In this document: piece after piece, positions 1-5,297 of the stretch
Layout of the letters: each line of letters begins with the position of its first letter
How positions within the stretch are numbered: the first letter of the stretch is position 1
Source: Thermoguttaceae bacterium
GTDB taxonomy: Bacteria > Planctomycetota > Planctomycetia > Pirellulales > Thermoguttaceae
DNA: 5,297 nucleotides
Reading direction: 5' to 3'
Assembly: GCA_024653385.1 (NCBI GenBank)
Contig: JANLFZ010000443.1
Coordinates: forward strand, 1-5,297
The notes under the pieces: generated by a model
Told to the model about the DNA's origin: nothing
Database searches by the model: none
What the model saw: only the letters and a program-made list of their open reading frames with translations
Translations under genes and position numbers: made by a program

Positions 1-1521
1 CGGCTGCTCGGCGCGGGCGGGCGGCGTCGGGCTCCAACCCGAGGTGTCCAAACCAGGGTCCGGGCTCTGGCCGCGGATCACGGCATCGGGCGGCAGCGTG
101 GGCATCGATTCGGGACGCGCGGCCGGTTCGTCCGGACTCTGACCTCGGTATCCGCCCGGACGCCGCGGTCCCTCGCGCGGCGCGGTGCGCTGCGGCCGCT
201 CGGCGGTCTCCACCCCTTCCGCATCGCTTTCCGACTTGACGACGTTGATTCTCGGGGCAATGTTCATCGCCGGATCGACTCGGAACAACCCCGAGGCCTT
301 CAGACGACGCTCGCTGGCCCGCAGCTCGCGCGTATCGACAATGTCGCCGGGCCGCAGCGACAGCCGGTTGAGCACCGTGGAGATCTTCGTGTGCGGATAC
401 TCGCCCTTGATCTCCGGCATGATCTTGCCCACCCGATAGCGCTCACTCTCCTTGATGCTGTAGACCAGGTCGAGTTCGCCAGGGGTCTCTCCCAGGCGGA
501 TGTCGGGTTCGACCTTGGTGAAGATATATCCTTCGCCGCCGTACAGGTCGGTCATCATCGCCGCGTCGGCGGTCATCTCGGCCCGGTTGAAATACTTGCC
601 CGCCTTGAGCTTGAACTCCTGGGTGATCTCCTCGGTGCTGAAGATCTTGTTGCCGACCAGCCGCACGCTGCGGACCTTGTAGCGGGGCCCTTCGTCGATC
701 ACGAACCGCAAGGTGAGCCAATCCTGCTCGTCGTTGAAATCGAGAATCGGACGGCCCACGCGCACGTTGAAAAACCCCAGGCTGTGGTAGTAGTCGGTCA
801 GCCGGTTGACGTCCTCGTCGATCTGCTTGCGGTCGACCTCGCCCTTGAAGATCCACAGGAAGCCGGGCTTCGACTTGATCACGGTGCGCAGGTGCGCGTC
901 GTCGGAAATGGTGTTGCCGATGAACTCGGTCCACAAGACCCGTTGCTTGGGCCCTTCGTTGATCACGTACACCACGCCCCGATCGTTGGGCTGGTCGCCC
1001 TCGGCGATCTCGATGAAGACCTTGCTGAAGCCCTTCGAGTGATAGTAGTCGATCAGCTTGCGCCGACCTTCCTCGACCGCGTAGGGATCCATGCCGTCGC
1101 CGGTCTTCAGGCCGATCTCCTTGAGCAAGGTCTTCTTGCGGATCTTCTCGTTGCCCGTGACCTTCACATACTCGATCAGGGGCCGCTCAAGCAGCTCGAA
1201 GATCACGATCTTGCCGCCCTCGACGTCCTGCGTCAGCGCGTTGACCTTGACGAACTTGCGGGTTTGATAGAGCCGGCGAACGTCCTTTTCGATCGCATCG
1301 GGATCGTAAGGCCGGCCTGCCCGGGTGCGAATGTGCGGGATGATCTTCTCGGCCGGCACGCGATGGTTGCCGCGAATCCGCAACTCGACGATCTGGTCTT
1401 GCGGCGGGGTACCCGGCGGAGCCTGGCTGAACACCACGGAGCCGCCCAGGATCACCAGAACGACATAGGCCGTAAGCCAGACGCGGGCGGGAGTTCGCGG
1501 ATCGATTCGCACAGCGGCCAT
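1..1521 (-). CDS. bamA: BamA-type outer-membrane protein assembly factor (POTRA part; 3' end beyond window)
   Basis: BamA is the outer-membrane pore of the BAM complex. Its periplasmic POTRA domains receive unfolded outer-membrane proteins, which its C-terminal barrel inserts. The frame is open for 507 codons from the ATG at 1521 to base 1, so the gene is cut by the window edge. Residues 1-34 look like a signal sequence: basic start, hydrophobic stretch about 14-31, possible cleavage after FSQA. Five POTRA-like repeats follow at about 42-113, 114-192, 193-280, 281-361 and 362-430. They share the pattern V..VRL.GN...S.E.I......G, a YY..GF/F.V strand and a closing V.EGPR/K; examples are FVIDEGPRYKVRSVRLVGN and YVINEGPK. 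Five POTRAs favour BamA over TamA, which has three. Residues 430-507 are a Pro/Arg/Gly-rich, probably disordered linker; the barrel would lie beyond base 1. The start has GAAAGGG five bases upstream. An alternative name is generic Omp85 protein, but BamA fits best. Confidence 0.9.
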   Translation of the reverse strand, partial: MAAVRIDPRTPARVWLTAYVVLVILGGSVVFSQAPPGTPPQDQIVELRIRGNHRVPAEKIIPHIRTRAGRPYDPDAIEKDVRRLYQTRKFVKVNALTQDVEGGKIVIFELLERPLIEYVKVTGNEKIRKKTLLKEIGLKTGDGMDPYAVEEGRRKLIDYYHSKGFSKVFIEIAEGDQPNDRGVVYVINEGPKQRVLWTEFIGNTISDDAHLRTVIKSKPGFLWIFKGEVDRKQIDEDVNRLTDYYHSLGFFNVRVGRPILDFNDEQDWLTLRFVIDEGPRYKVRSVRLVGNKIFSTEEITQEFKLKAGKYFNRAEMTADAAMMTDLYGGEGYIFTKVEPDIRLGETPGELDLVYSIKESERYRVGKIMPEIKGEYPHTKISTVLNRLSLRPGDIVDTRELRASERRLKASGLFRVDPAMNIAPRINVVKSESDAEGVETAERPQRTAPREGPRRPGGYRGQSPDEPAARPESMPTLPPDAVIRGQSPDPGLDTSGWSPTPPARAEQP

Positions 1522-1861
1522 TGCGGCCCTTTCGTGGTCAGCGGAGCACCGCGCGAAACAAGCGCCGACAAGCAGTCACGGCCAAAGTCGCCGCGCCGCT
1601 TCACCACGCGGCGTTGCCAGTCAACCAACGACCGGACTACTCTGGAGTAGGGTCACGGGATATCTCGGGTCGCGTAGAGATACCCGAACCGACGCCCGGC
1701 CGCAAGGCGAGTTTCGCGTTTGGCAAGACCGCAAGTCCGCGCGAAGATGGGAACCCGGGGCAGGGCTTGCGCGTTCCACCGAGTCCGAGACAGACACGAT
1801 TCCCCGCCCGAGATGCGATGGCAAACGATCGGGAGGAATGCCTTTGCTGCCCCCCTGCGGG
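1522..1861. other. Intergenic gap between the ABC operon and bamA
   Basis: This 340-base stretch holds no gene I can support. Frames that stay open here on either strand run into the neighbouring genes in the wrong frame, and their translations are low-complexity Arg/Ser/Pro-rich with no family resemblance. It must contain the end of the upstream three-gene transcript and probably the bamA promoter and leader, since 340 bases is long for an operon-internal gap. I could not pick out a convincing -35/-10 pair on the minus strand. There is no GC hairpin followed by a T-tract, so no classical intrinsic terminator is visible. The notable content is a pair of adjacent hairpins at 1637-1685. Confidence 0.6.
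1637..1685 (-). repeat. Two adjacent hairpins upstream of bamA
   Basis: Read on the minus strand, the first hairpin pairs GGGTATCTC (1685-1677) with GAGATATCCC (1666-1657) across a 10-base loop; the only defect is one bulged T. Six bases later comes CTACTCCAGAGTAG (1650-1637), a perfect 6-bp stem around two central bases. In the first hairpin the loop bases ACCC plus GA could instead pair with TCGGGT (1687-1682), so two mutually exclusive folds exist. The pair ends about 115 bases before the bamA ATG. It could be a leader structure, a factor-binding palindrome or a T-less terminator for the upstream operon. The structures are seen in the sequence; any function is inference. Confidence 0.45.
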
Positions 1862-2551
1862 CTACTTGATGATGTCGGCGTCGATCCGGTAGTACAGCCC
1901 GCCCATCTCCTTCTCGGGCTCCTTATGCAGGCTGAATACGCCGCCAACGCCTATCATGCGCGTCGTAAACTCGGTCCGCAAACCACCTTGAAGCTTCACA
2001 AGGATCAACTGCGTGACCTTGGGTTTGGGAGCACAGAAGCTGCACGCGCCGGGATCATCGACCAGTACGAATTCGCTGATGCCCGCGCGCTGGCGGGCCC
2101 GAAACATGTAGCCCCGGACAAACACCCGCTGCTTGTTCTTATGCAGCTCTTCCGCCAAGGGAGGAACGAGTTCGTCGGGGAGCCCAGGATCCGGCTGAAG
2201 CGACTTATAAGCCACGGGCAAGTACCCGGGTGGCGCCGCAGTGTAGTAAAGATAGGTAAGATATCCGTATCCGACCAACCAGAACCCGACCGATAGCCCA
2301 AGCCCCCATTTGGCAAAGGCCAGTCCGGTTTGCTCTTCGGGATTGCGCCGGTATCGCCGGAAGGCCAACCATGCCAAGAGGATTCCCGTGATGGGAAACA
2401 CCGCCATGGACCAGCCGACCAGCGTCAGCGCCGACAAGACGCCGAAAACGAAGCTTGCCACGGCAAAGCCGTTGACGGCTCGGTACTTGCGTTCCGGACC
2501 GAGTGGGGGCTCGGCCGTCGCGGCAGGCGTGTTGTCTTGTGCGACGCTCAT
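1862..2551 (-). CDS. Membrane protein, DUF4190-like N-terminus fused to DUF3299-like C-terminus
   Basis: This is a 229-residue protein with two parts. Residues 27-102 are hydrophobic, with about three membrane segments (near 27-47, 48-64 and 76-102). They show the DUF4190 pattern NGFAVASFVFGVLS, then ILLAWLAFRRYRR, then TGLAFAKWGLGLS. Residues about 110-229 are soluble and resemble DUF3299, with the core ISEFVLVDDPGACSFCAPKP followed by TQLILVKL. Proteobacterial members have GAC plus a Pro-rich run at this place; here it is C170-S-F-C173, a possible metal or disulfide pair. Function is unknown. The gene is third in an operon with an ABC ATPase and permease, 46 bases after the permease stop, so it is probably an accessory subunit. 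The start at 2551 is preferred (weak GGA nine bases upstream). An in-frame ATG at 2611 would lie inside the permease gene and add a tail without membrane or domain character. Domain names come from motif memory. Confidence 0.75.
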   Translation of the reverse strand: MSVAQDNTPAATAEPPLGPERKYRAVNGFAVASFVFGVLSALTLVGWSMAVFPITGILLAWLAFRRYRRNPEEQTGLAFAKWGLGLSVGFWLVGYGYLTYLYYTAAPPGYLPVAYKSLQPDPGLPDELVPPLAEELHKNKQRVFVRGYMFRARQRAGISEFVLVDDPGACSFCAPKPKVTQLILVKLQGGLRTEFTTRMIGVGGVFSLHKEPEKEMGGLYYRIDADIIK

Positions 2552-2597
2552 AAGGTCATTCCATGCAACCGCGGGGAGACCGCCGACAGCCGGTCGG

Positions 2598-3899
2598 TCA
2601 AGGCGAGGCAATCAGCGACTGCGCCACATCGGTGCGGTAGGCGATGACCGCGGGCAGGTAGCCGACCAGCGATGCCAGGATCACCAACCCGGGGATCAGG
2701 ATCAACTCGTTCGTCTGGAATTGTAGCGCACTGACGACGACTCCGGTACGTTCGGAGATCACCGGGCCGAGGGCCCCGGTCAGCCCGTGGCCCAATACCA
2801 TCCCGATGGCCCCCCCGCCCAGGGCAAGGAGGATCGACTCGAGAAGGATCACGGCCATGACAGTACCGCGGCGAGCACCGAGCGCCCGCATGATGGCGAT
2901 TTCGCGCCGCCGGTCGTTCATCGAGTTGTAGATGCTGACCATGATGCCGATGCCCGCCACGACGACGATGAGCACCGCGAGAATCAAGAGGACCACTTGC
3001 ACGTCGCCCACCAACCCGCGGAAAAGCCGGTCGATCTCTTCGGCCGGGGCCACGGCCTGGACGTCCATCTCCTCGACGACCCGCTTGGGAAAGGCCATCG
3101 CCCGCTGGTAGTCGTCCTTCTGGGTGACGATCAGCACGGCCGAGAGCTTGCGGTCGTCTTCGTCGTCGGCGTGACCGTGGTCGCCGTGGTCGCTCGCTGC
3201 GGCGGCTGGTTTGGCCTGGGTGGCGCCGCTGCCGGGTTTCTCTTCCGCCGCCTCGGTCGTGTGCAGGGTGTAGAACCCGGTGATATTCACGAAGAAGGCG
3301 CGGTCGATGGGCGTGCCGGTCGGTTCGAGGATGCCGACGATGATAAACGGGGCGTGCTCTTCACCCTCGCCCGACTCGCCGTGGACAGGCCGGAATTCGT
3401 CGCCCACCTTCATCCCGGTTTTTCGGGCGGCAGTGGCCCCCACCACGGCCTCGAACGGTTGGCCCCAATCGAAGTTGCGACCGCCTTCCTGGAATGCGTA
3501 CTTCCGGCCATCGAGGTATTCGAGCTTGTCGAACATGTCGGGGTTCGTGCCGATCACCCGAAACCCGCTGTAGTGGTCACCCATGCAGATCGGCACGGCC
3601 GTCTCGACCTCGGCGGCGAATCGCGTTTGGGCCAACTCCTTGAAGTAGCGATAAGGGATGGTGCCGACGGGCCGGCCGATGTGGTACACCGTGTTGAGCA
3701 CCAGGTCGAGCCGGCTGCCCTTGGGGCCGACAATCAAGTCGTACCCTTGGGCGCTGCGGCGGAACGACTTGTCGATCACGCTGTGGATGACCAGCACGGC
3801 GACCACGAGGGCCACCCCAAGGGCCATCGAAACGGCCGTCAGCGTCGAGGCCAACGAGCGCTGTTGAATGCTTCGCCAGGCGATTTTCCAAAGACTCAT
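2598..3899 (-). CDS. ABC transporter permease, FtsX/MacB (LolCE-like) family, with His/Asp-rich loop
   Basis: This 433-residue inner-membrane permease has the standard four-helix layout. TM1 is about 17-41. A large extracytoplasmic MacB_PCD-type domain spans about 42-298. TM2-TM4 lie near 299-323, 347-370 and 398-420. The FtsX signature after TM2 is clear: YNSMNDRRREIAIMRALGA at about 324-342, the coupling segment that contacts the ATPase. Family members use ATP binding to move the periplasmic domain (mechanotransmission) or to extract or export lipoproteins, peptides or other envelope substrates. The periplasmic domain contains EHAPFIIVGILEPTGTPIDR (181-200), typical of permeases found beside DUF3299 proteins. 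It also has an Ala/Glu-rich stretch leading to DHGDHGHADDEDD (237-249), a likely metal-binding or flexible acidic loop. The start at 3899 overlaps the ATPase stop by four bases (ATGA) without a clear ribosome-binding site, implying translational coupling. An ATG at 4010 is in frame but lies deep inside the ATPase gene and gives a non-homologous Arg-rich tail. Confidence 0.9.
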   Translation of the reverse strand: MSLWKIAWRSIQQRSLASTLTAVSMALGVALVVAVLVIHSVIDKSFRRSAQGYDLIVGPKGSRLDLVLNTVYHIGRPVGTIPYRYFKELAQTRFAAEVETAVPICMGDHYSGFRVIGTNPDMFDKLEYLDGRKYAFQEGGRNFDWGQPFEAVVGATAARKTGMKVGDEFRPVHGESGEGEEHAPFIIVGILEPTGTPIDRAFFVNITGFYTLHTTEAAEEKPGSGATQAKPAAAASDHGDHGHADDEDDRKLSAVLIVTQKDDYQRAMAFPKRVVEEMDVQAVAPAEEIDRLFRGLVGDVQVVLLILAVLIVVVAGIGIMVSIYNSMNDRRREIAIMRALGARRGTVMAVILLESILLALGGGAIGMVLGHGLTGALGPVISERTGVVVSALQFQTNELILIPGLVILASLVGYLPAVIAYRTDVAQSLIASP

Positions 3900-4639
3900 C
3901 GGAGGGCCAATACGCGGTTGATTTCTTCGAGTTGCTCGATGCGCGGGAACTGCCGGGCGACCTCGGGTGCGTGCGTCACCAGCACCAAGGCAACCCCCTC
4001 TTCGCGGCACGTCTCCTGAAGCAGATCGACGATGGCCTGCTGGTTCCCCGAATCGACGTTGGCCGTGGGCTCATCGGCCAGCAAGAGGCGGGGCCGGTTC
4101 GCCAACGCCCGCGCCACCGCCACGCGCTGCTGCTCGCCCACCGAAAGCATCGGCGGCTTGTGCGTCACGCGGTGCCCCAACCCCACGCGCTCGAGCAGGT
4201 GCCGGGCGCGGTCCCATTCGGGATTGTGTTTCGAAAAGCCGAGAACCGGTCGCAAGAGAAAGTCCACCGCCGCCCGCACCACGCTGCCCCCCTTGGCGAA
4301 CGTCATGCCCAAGAGCACGTTCTCCAGGGCGGTGAAAGCCGGCAGAAGGTTGAAGGTCTGGAACACGTAGCCGATGTACTGGGCGCGGAACTGGTCGCGC
4401 TCGGCTTCGTCCATCAGCGTGATGTCCCAACCGTCGATCTTCACCTTGCCCGACGTGGGACGACCGATCCCCGCAATAATGTGCAAGAGCGTCGTCTTGC
4501 CGCAGCCGCTGCGACCCACCACGACCACTTGCTCGCCCGCTTCGACTTCGAACTCCTCGATGTCGAGGATCGGCAGCTCGCTGCCGTCGGGCTGCGTGAA
4601 CGACTTCTTCACATCTTTAAGCTGCAACATAGTCGGCAT
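3896..4639 (-). CDS. ABC transporter ATP-binding protein, LolD/MacB-type
   Basis: This is a complete 247-residue ATPase that powers the permease encoded immediately after it. All motifs are present: Walker A GRSGCGKTT (42-50), Q-loop FQTFNLLP (Gln94), signature LSVGEQQ (165-171), Walker B LLLADEPTANVD (185-196, catalytic Glu190) and the switch His223 in VTHAPEV. The signature has Val in place of the usual first Gly (LSGGQQ); the second Gly is kept, and this is tolerated in the family. Compared with LolD, an insertion of about 25 residues between the Q-loop and the signature (around 115-142, KGGSVVRAAVDFLLRPVLG) lengthens the helical subdomain. No membrane domain is fused, so permease and ATPase are separate chains as in LolCDE, unlike MacB. 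The ATG at 4639 is used here; a second at 4630 is equally possible because neither has a good ribosome-binding site. This is the first gene of the operon. Its promoter must lie in the short leader or in the repeats that begin about 40 bases upstream. Confidence 0.93.
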   Translation of the reverse strand: MPTMLQLKDVKKSFTQPDGSELPILDIEEFEVEAGEQVVVVGRSGCGKTTLLHIIAGIGRPTSGKVKIDGWDITLMDEAERDQFRAQYIGYVFQTFNLLPAFTALENVLLGMTFAKGGSVVRAAVDFLLRPVLGFSKHNPEWDRARHLLERVGLGHRVTHKPPMLSVGEQQRVAVARALANRPRLLLADEPTANVDSGNQQAIVDLLQETCREEGVALVLVTHAPEVARQFPRIEQLEEINRVLALR

Positions 4640-4680
4640 TCGCAGGCAATGGGTCGCAGGCCGCCAGTCATCTCCCCAAT

Positions 4681-4802
4681 ACTAACCCGACGCGCAAGCG
4701 AGGGTTTCATACCACGCCGGCCCGCAAGTCACCCCCCCCATGCTAACCCGACGCGCAAGCGAGGGCCTCTTACCACACCGACCCGCAAGCGAGGGTCCGA
4801 TG
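4681..4802 (+). repeat. 61-bp tandem duplication of the CCCGACGCGCAAGCGAGGG repeat
   Basis: Bases 4681-4741 and 4742-4802 are two diverged copies of one 61-bp unit. Each begins with CTAACCCGACGCGCAAGCG plus AGGG, identical in both copies. Each then has a variable six-base stretch, ACCAC, and a second weaker half-copy: GCCGGCCCGCAAGTCACCC in the first unit and ACCGACCCGCAAGCGAGGG in the second. The unit is therefore itself a dimer of a core of about 30 bp. The first copy starts about 42 bases upstream of the ATPase start codon, so the array sits in the operon's promoter or leader region. Translations of the repeat give recurring TRRASEG-like peptides, which are not real proteins. Confidence 0.85.
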
Positions 4803-4826
4803 GGACGATCCCTCGCTGGCGCGTCG
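4779..4826. repeat. Large imperfect inverted repeat (potential cruciform or hairpin)
   Basis: The last forward repeat copy (CGACCCGCAAGCGAGGG, 4779-4795) faces the first reverse copy (CCCTCGCTGGCGCGTCG, 4810-4826). The 17-base arms pair at 15 positions. Inside them, GTCC (4795-4798) can pair with GGAC (4803-4806) around GATG, with the three bases GAT left as a bulge. The result is a long GC-rich hairpin on either strand. It has no T-tract, so a simple intrinsic terminator is unlikely. It is the junction of two oppositely oriented repeat groups. Confidence 0.75.
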
Positions 4827-4942
4827 CGCTATTGTCGGGTTACCCCTCGCGGGCGCTTCGGGCTAGTGTCGGGTTATCCCTCGCTGGCGCTTCGGGTTGG
4901 TGTTGGACACGGCGCTGGCTGGCGCTTCGGGTTCGTATGCTG
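4809..4942 (-). repeat. 34-35-bp tandem array of the same core in reverse orientation
   Basis: Four consecutive units start near 4809, 4843, 4877 and 4911. The consensus is CCCTCGCTGGCGCTTCGGG followed by a TTRGTGTCGGGTTA-like tail, which is the reverse complement of the core at 4681 with a G-to-T change (GCGCGTCGGG becomes GCGCTTCGGG). Units 1 and 2 end in the same GTCGGGTTA. Unit 3 has TTGGTGTTGGACAC, and unit 4 is one base longer and degraded at both ends. Divergence increases to the right, so the array appears to decay away from the inverted junction. Confidence 0.8.
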
Positions 4943-5145
4943 TGGGGGGCCAGCCCAACTACATGGCGTAGCTCGTGCTTCGGTGGCTCGCAGCAACACC
5001 TGACCCACCCACGCAGGGGGGGATGTCGGGTGGCGGTGGCGCAACCCGAGCGTCACCCCTTATGGATACGCGACCTCCGGAAAAATGGTTCGCCGCAACA
5101 GGTAAGGCCAACCCCCTCCGTCCTCGCCGCGTGACGCGCTCCCAA
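4943..5145. other. Gene-free segment between repeat arrays, with degenerate repeat remnants
   Basis: I see no gene in these 203 bases. A fragment CAACCCGAGCGTCACCCC (5042-5059) looks like a badly decayed repeat unit. GTGACGCGCTCCCAATACC (5131-5149) looks like the truncated half-unit that opens the next array. The 6-bp arms CCACCC (5005-5010) and GGGTGG (5028-5033) could pair over a 17-base loop. The stretch from about 4950 to 5000 (GGCCAGCCCAACTACATGGC and on) is not explained by the core repeat; it could be part of a second intergenic repeat family or a decayed insertion, which I cannot decide from one copy. Confidence 0.5.
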
Positions 5146-5297
5146 TACCAACCCGACGCGCCAGCGAGGGGACCACGCCACTTGTACGCGCTAACGACGG
5201 GGCATACTAACCCGACGCGCCAGCGAGGGGACCATGCCACACGTACGCGCTAGCGCCGGGGCATACTAACCCGACGCGCCAGCGAGGGGACCATGCC
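5146..5297 (+). repeat. 59-bp tandem array, at least 2.5 units, continuing beyond the window
   Basis: Units start at 5146, 5205 and 5264, the last cut by the window edge. The spacing is exactly 59 in both steps. Each unit begins ACYAACCCGACGCGCCAGCG plus AGGGGACCAYGCCAC and then has a second part, GTACGCGCTARCGMCGGGGC plus ATAC. The second part aligns with the first (ACGCGCCAGCGAGGGG against ACGCGCTAGCGCCGGGG), so every unit is a dimer of two half-copies of the core. Units 2 and 3 match across the whole visible 34 bases; unit 1 differs from unit 2 at a few positions. The near identity suggests recent expansion. In unit 2 the second half contains the perfect palindrome GCGCTAGCGC (5247-5256). 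Confidence 0.88.

Noticed and set aside
391..1650. Long plus-strand open frame of 419 codons
   Set aside because: It lies opposite bamA, whose minus-strand translation has clear POTRA domains. The plus-strand product is an Asp/Leu/Val/His-rich mirror of GC-biased codons with no family resemblance.
1621..1947. Minus-strand 108-codon frame in the gap before bamA
   Set aside because: It overlaps the end of the DUF3299-like gene in another frame, and its product is Arg/Ser/Pro-rich with no recognisable features.
3900..4010. Upstream start for the permease at 4010
   Set aside because: It would overlap the ATPase gene by more than 100 bases and add an Arg-rich tail. The start at 3899 gives the typical SLWKIAWRSI N-terminus and the ATGA overlap.
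2787..4019. Long plus-strand open frame of 410 codons opposite the permease
   Set aside because: The product is His/Asp/Arg-rich without domains, while the minus strand encodes a full FtsX-type permease with four membrane helices.
4640..4760. Zur box or other metal-regulator operator upstream of the ABC operon
   Set aside because: I looked for an AT-rich palindrome of the Zur/Fur type and found none. The region is GC-rich repeat sequence.
3932..5134. Plus-strand open frame of 400 codons across the ATPase and the repeats
   Set aside because: It is antisense to an ATPase with all motifs and then reads through non-coding repeats. Its TRRASEG and NPTRKRG peptides are repeat translations.
4740..5253. 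Several short open frames on both strands in the repeat region
   Set aside because: All are translations of the tandem repeats or of the spacer between them. They have no plausible ribosome-binding sites, domains or independent codon signal.
5146..5297. CRISPR array
   Set aside because: The period is regular, but both halves of every unit are conserved and related to each other, so there are no unique spacers. No cas gene is visible.

Overview
The window looks like chromosomal DNA from a planctomycete, most likely of the Pirellulales type. The reasons are the high GC content, a Gram-negative BamA protein with a long proline-rich linker, and intergenic clusters of the short repeat CCCGACGCGCMAGCGAGGG. 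I associate that repeat with Pirellula/Rhodopirellula-type genomes from memory, not from a search. Every protein gene I can support lies on the minus strand, so the window is best read right to left.

Right part (about 4640-5297): no gene. It holds three groups of short tandem repeats built on one core: a 61-bp duplication (4681-4802), a 34-35-bp array in the opposite orientation (4809-4942), and a 59-bp tandem array that runs off the right edge (5146-5297). About 200 bp of mostly unexplained sequence (4943-5145) lies between the second and third. The first two groups face each other and form a large imperfect inverted repeat just upstream of the ABC operon.

Middle part (4639-1862): a compact three-gene operon. 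It encodes a LolD/MacB-type ABC ATPase, a four-helix FtsX/MacB-type permease whose start overlaps the ATPase stop (ATGA), and, 46 bp later, a small membrane protein with a DUF4190-like N-terminus and a DUF3299-like C-terminus. The permease carries a His/Asp-rich loop outside the membrane and the third protein carries a CxxC motif. Related ATPase/permease/DUF3299 clusters in proteobacteria are, as I recall, linked to zinc. A metal-linked envelope transport role is therefore the leading hypothesis, but it is an inference.

Left part (1521-1): after a 340-bp non-coding gap with two adjacent hairpins comes bamA, the outer-membrane protein assembly factor. A signal sequence, five POTRA domains and the start of a Pro/Arg-rich linker are visible. 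The beta-barrel lies beyond base 1.

I see no RNA gene, CRISPR array, intact mobile element or defence system. The most interesting points are the putative metal-linked ABC module with its unusual fusion protein, and the layered repeat architecture upstream of it.
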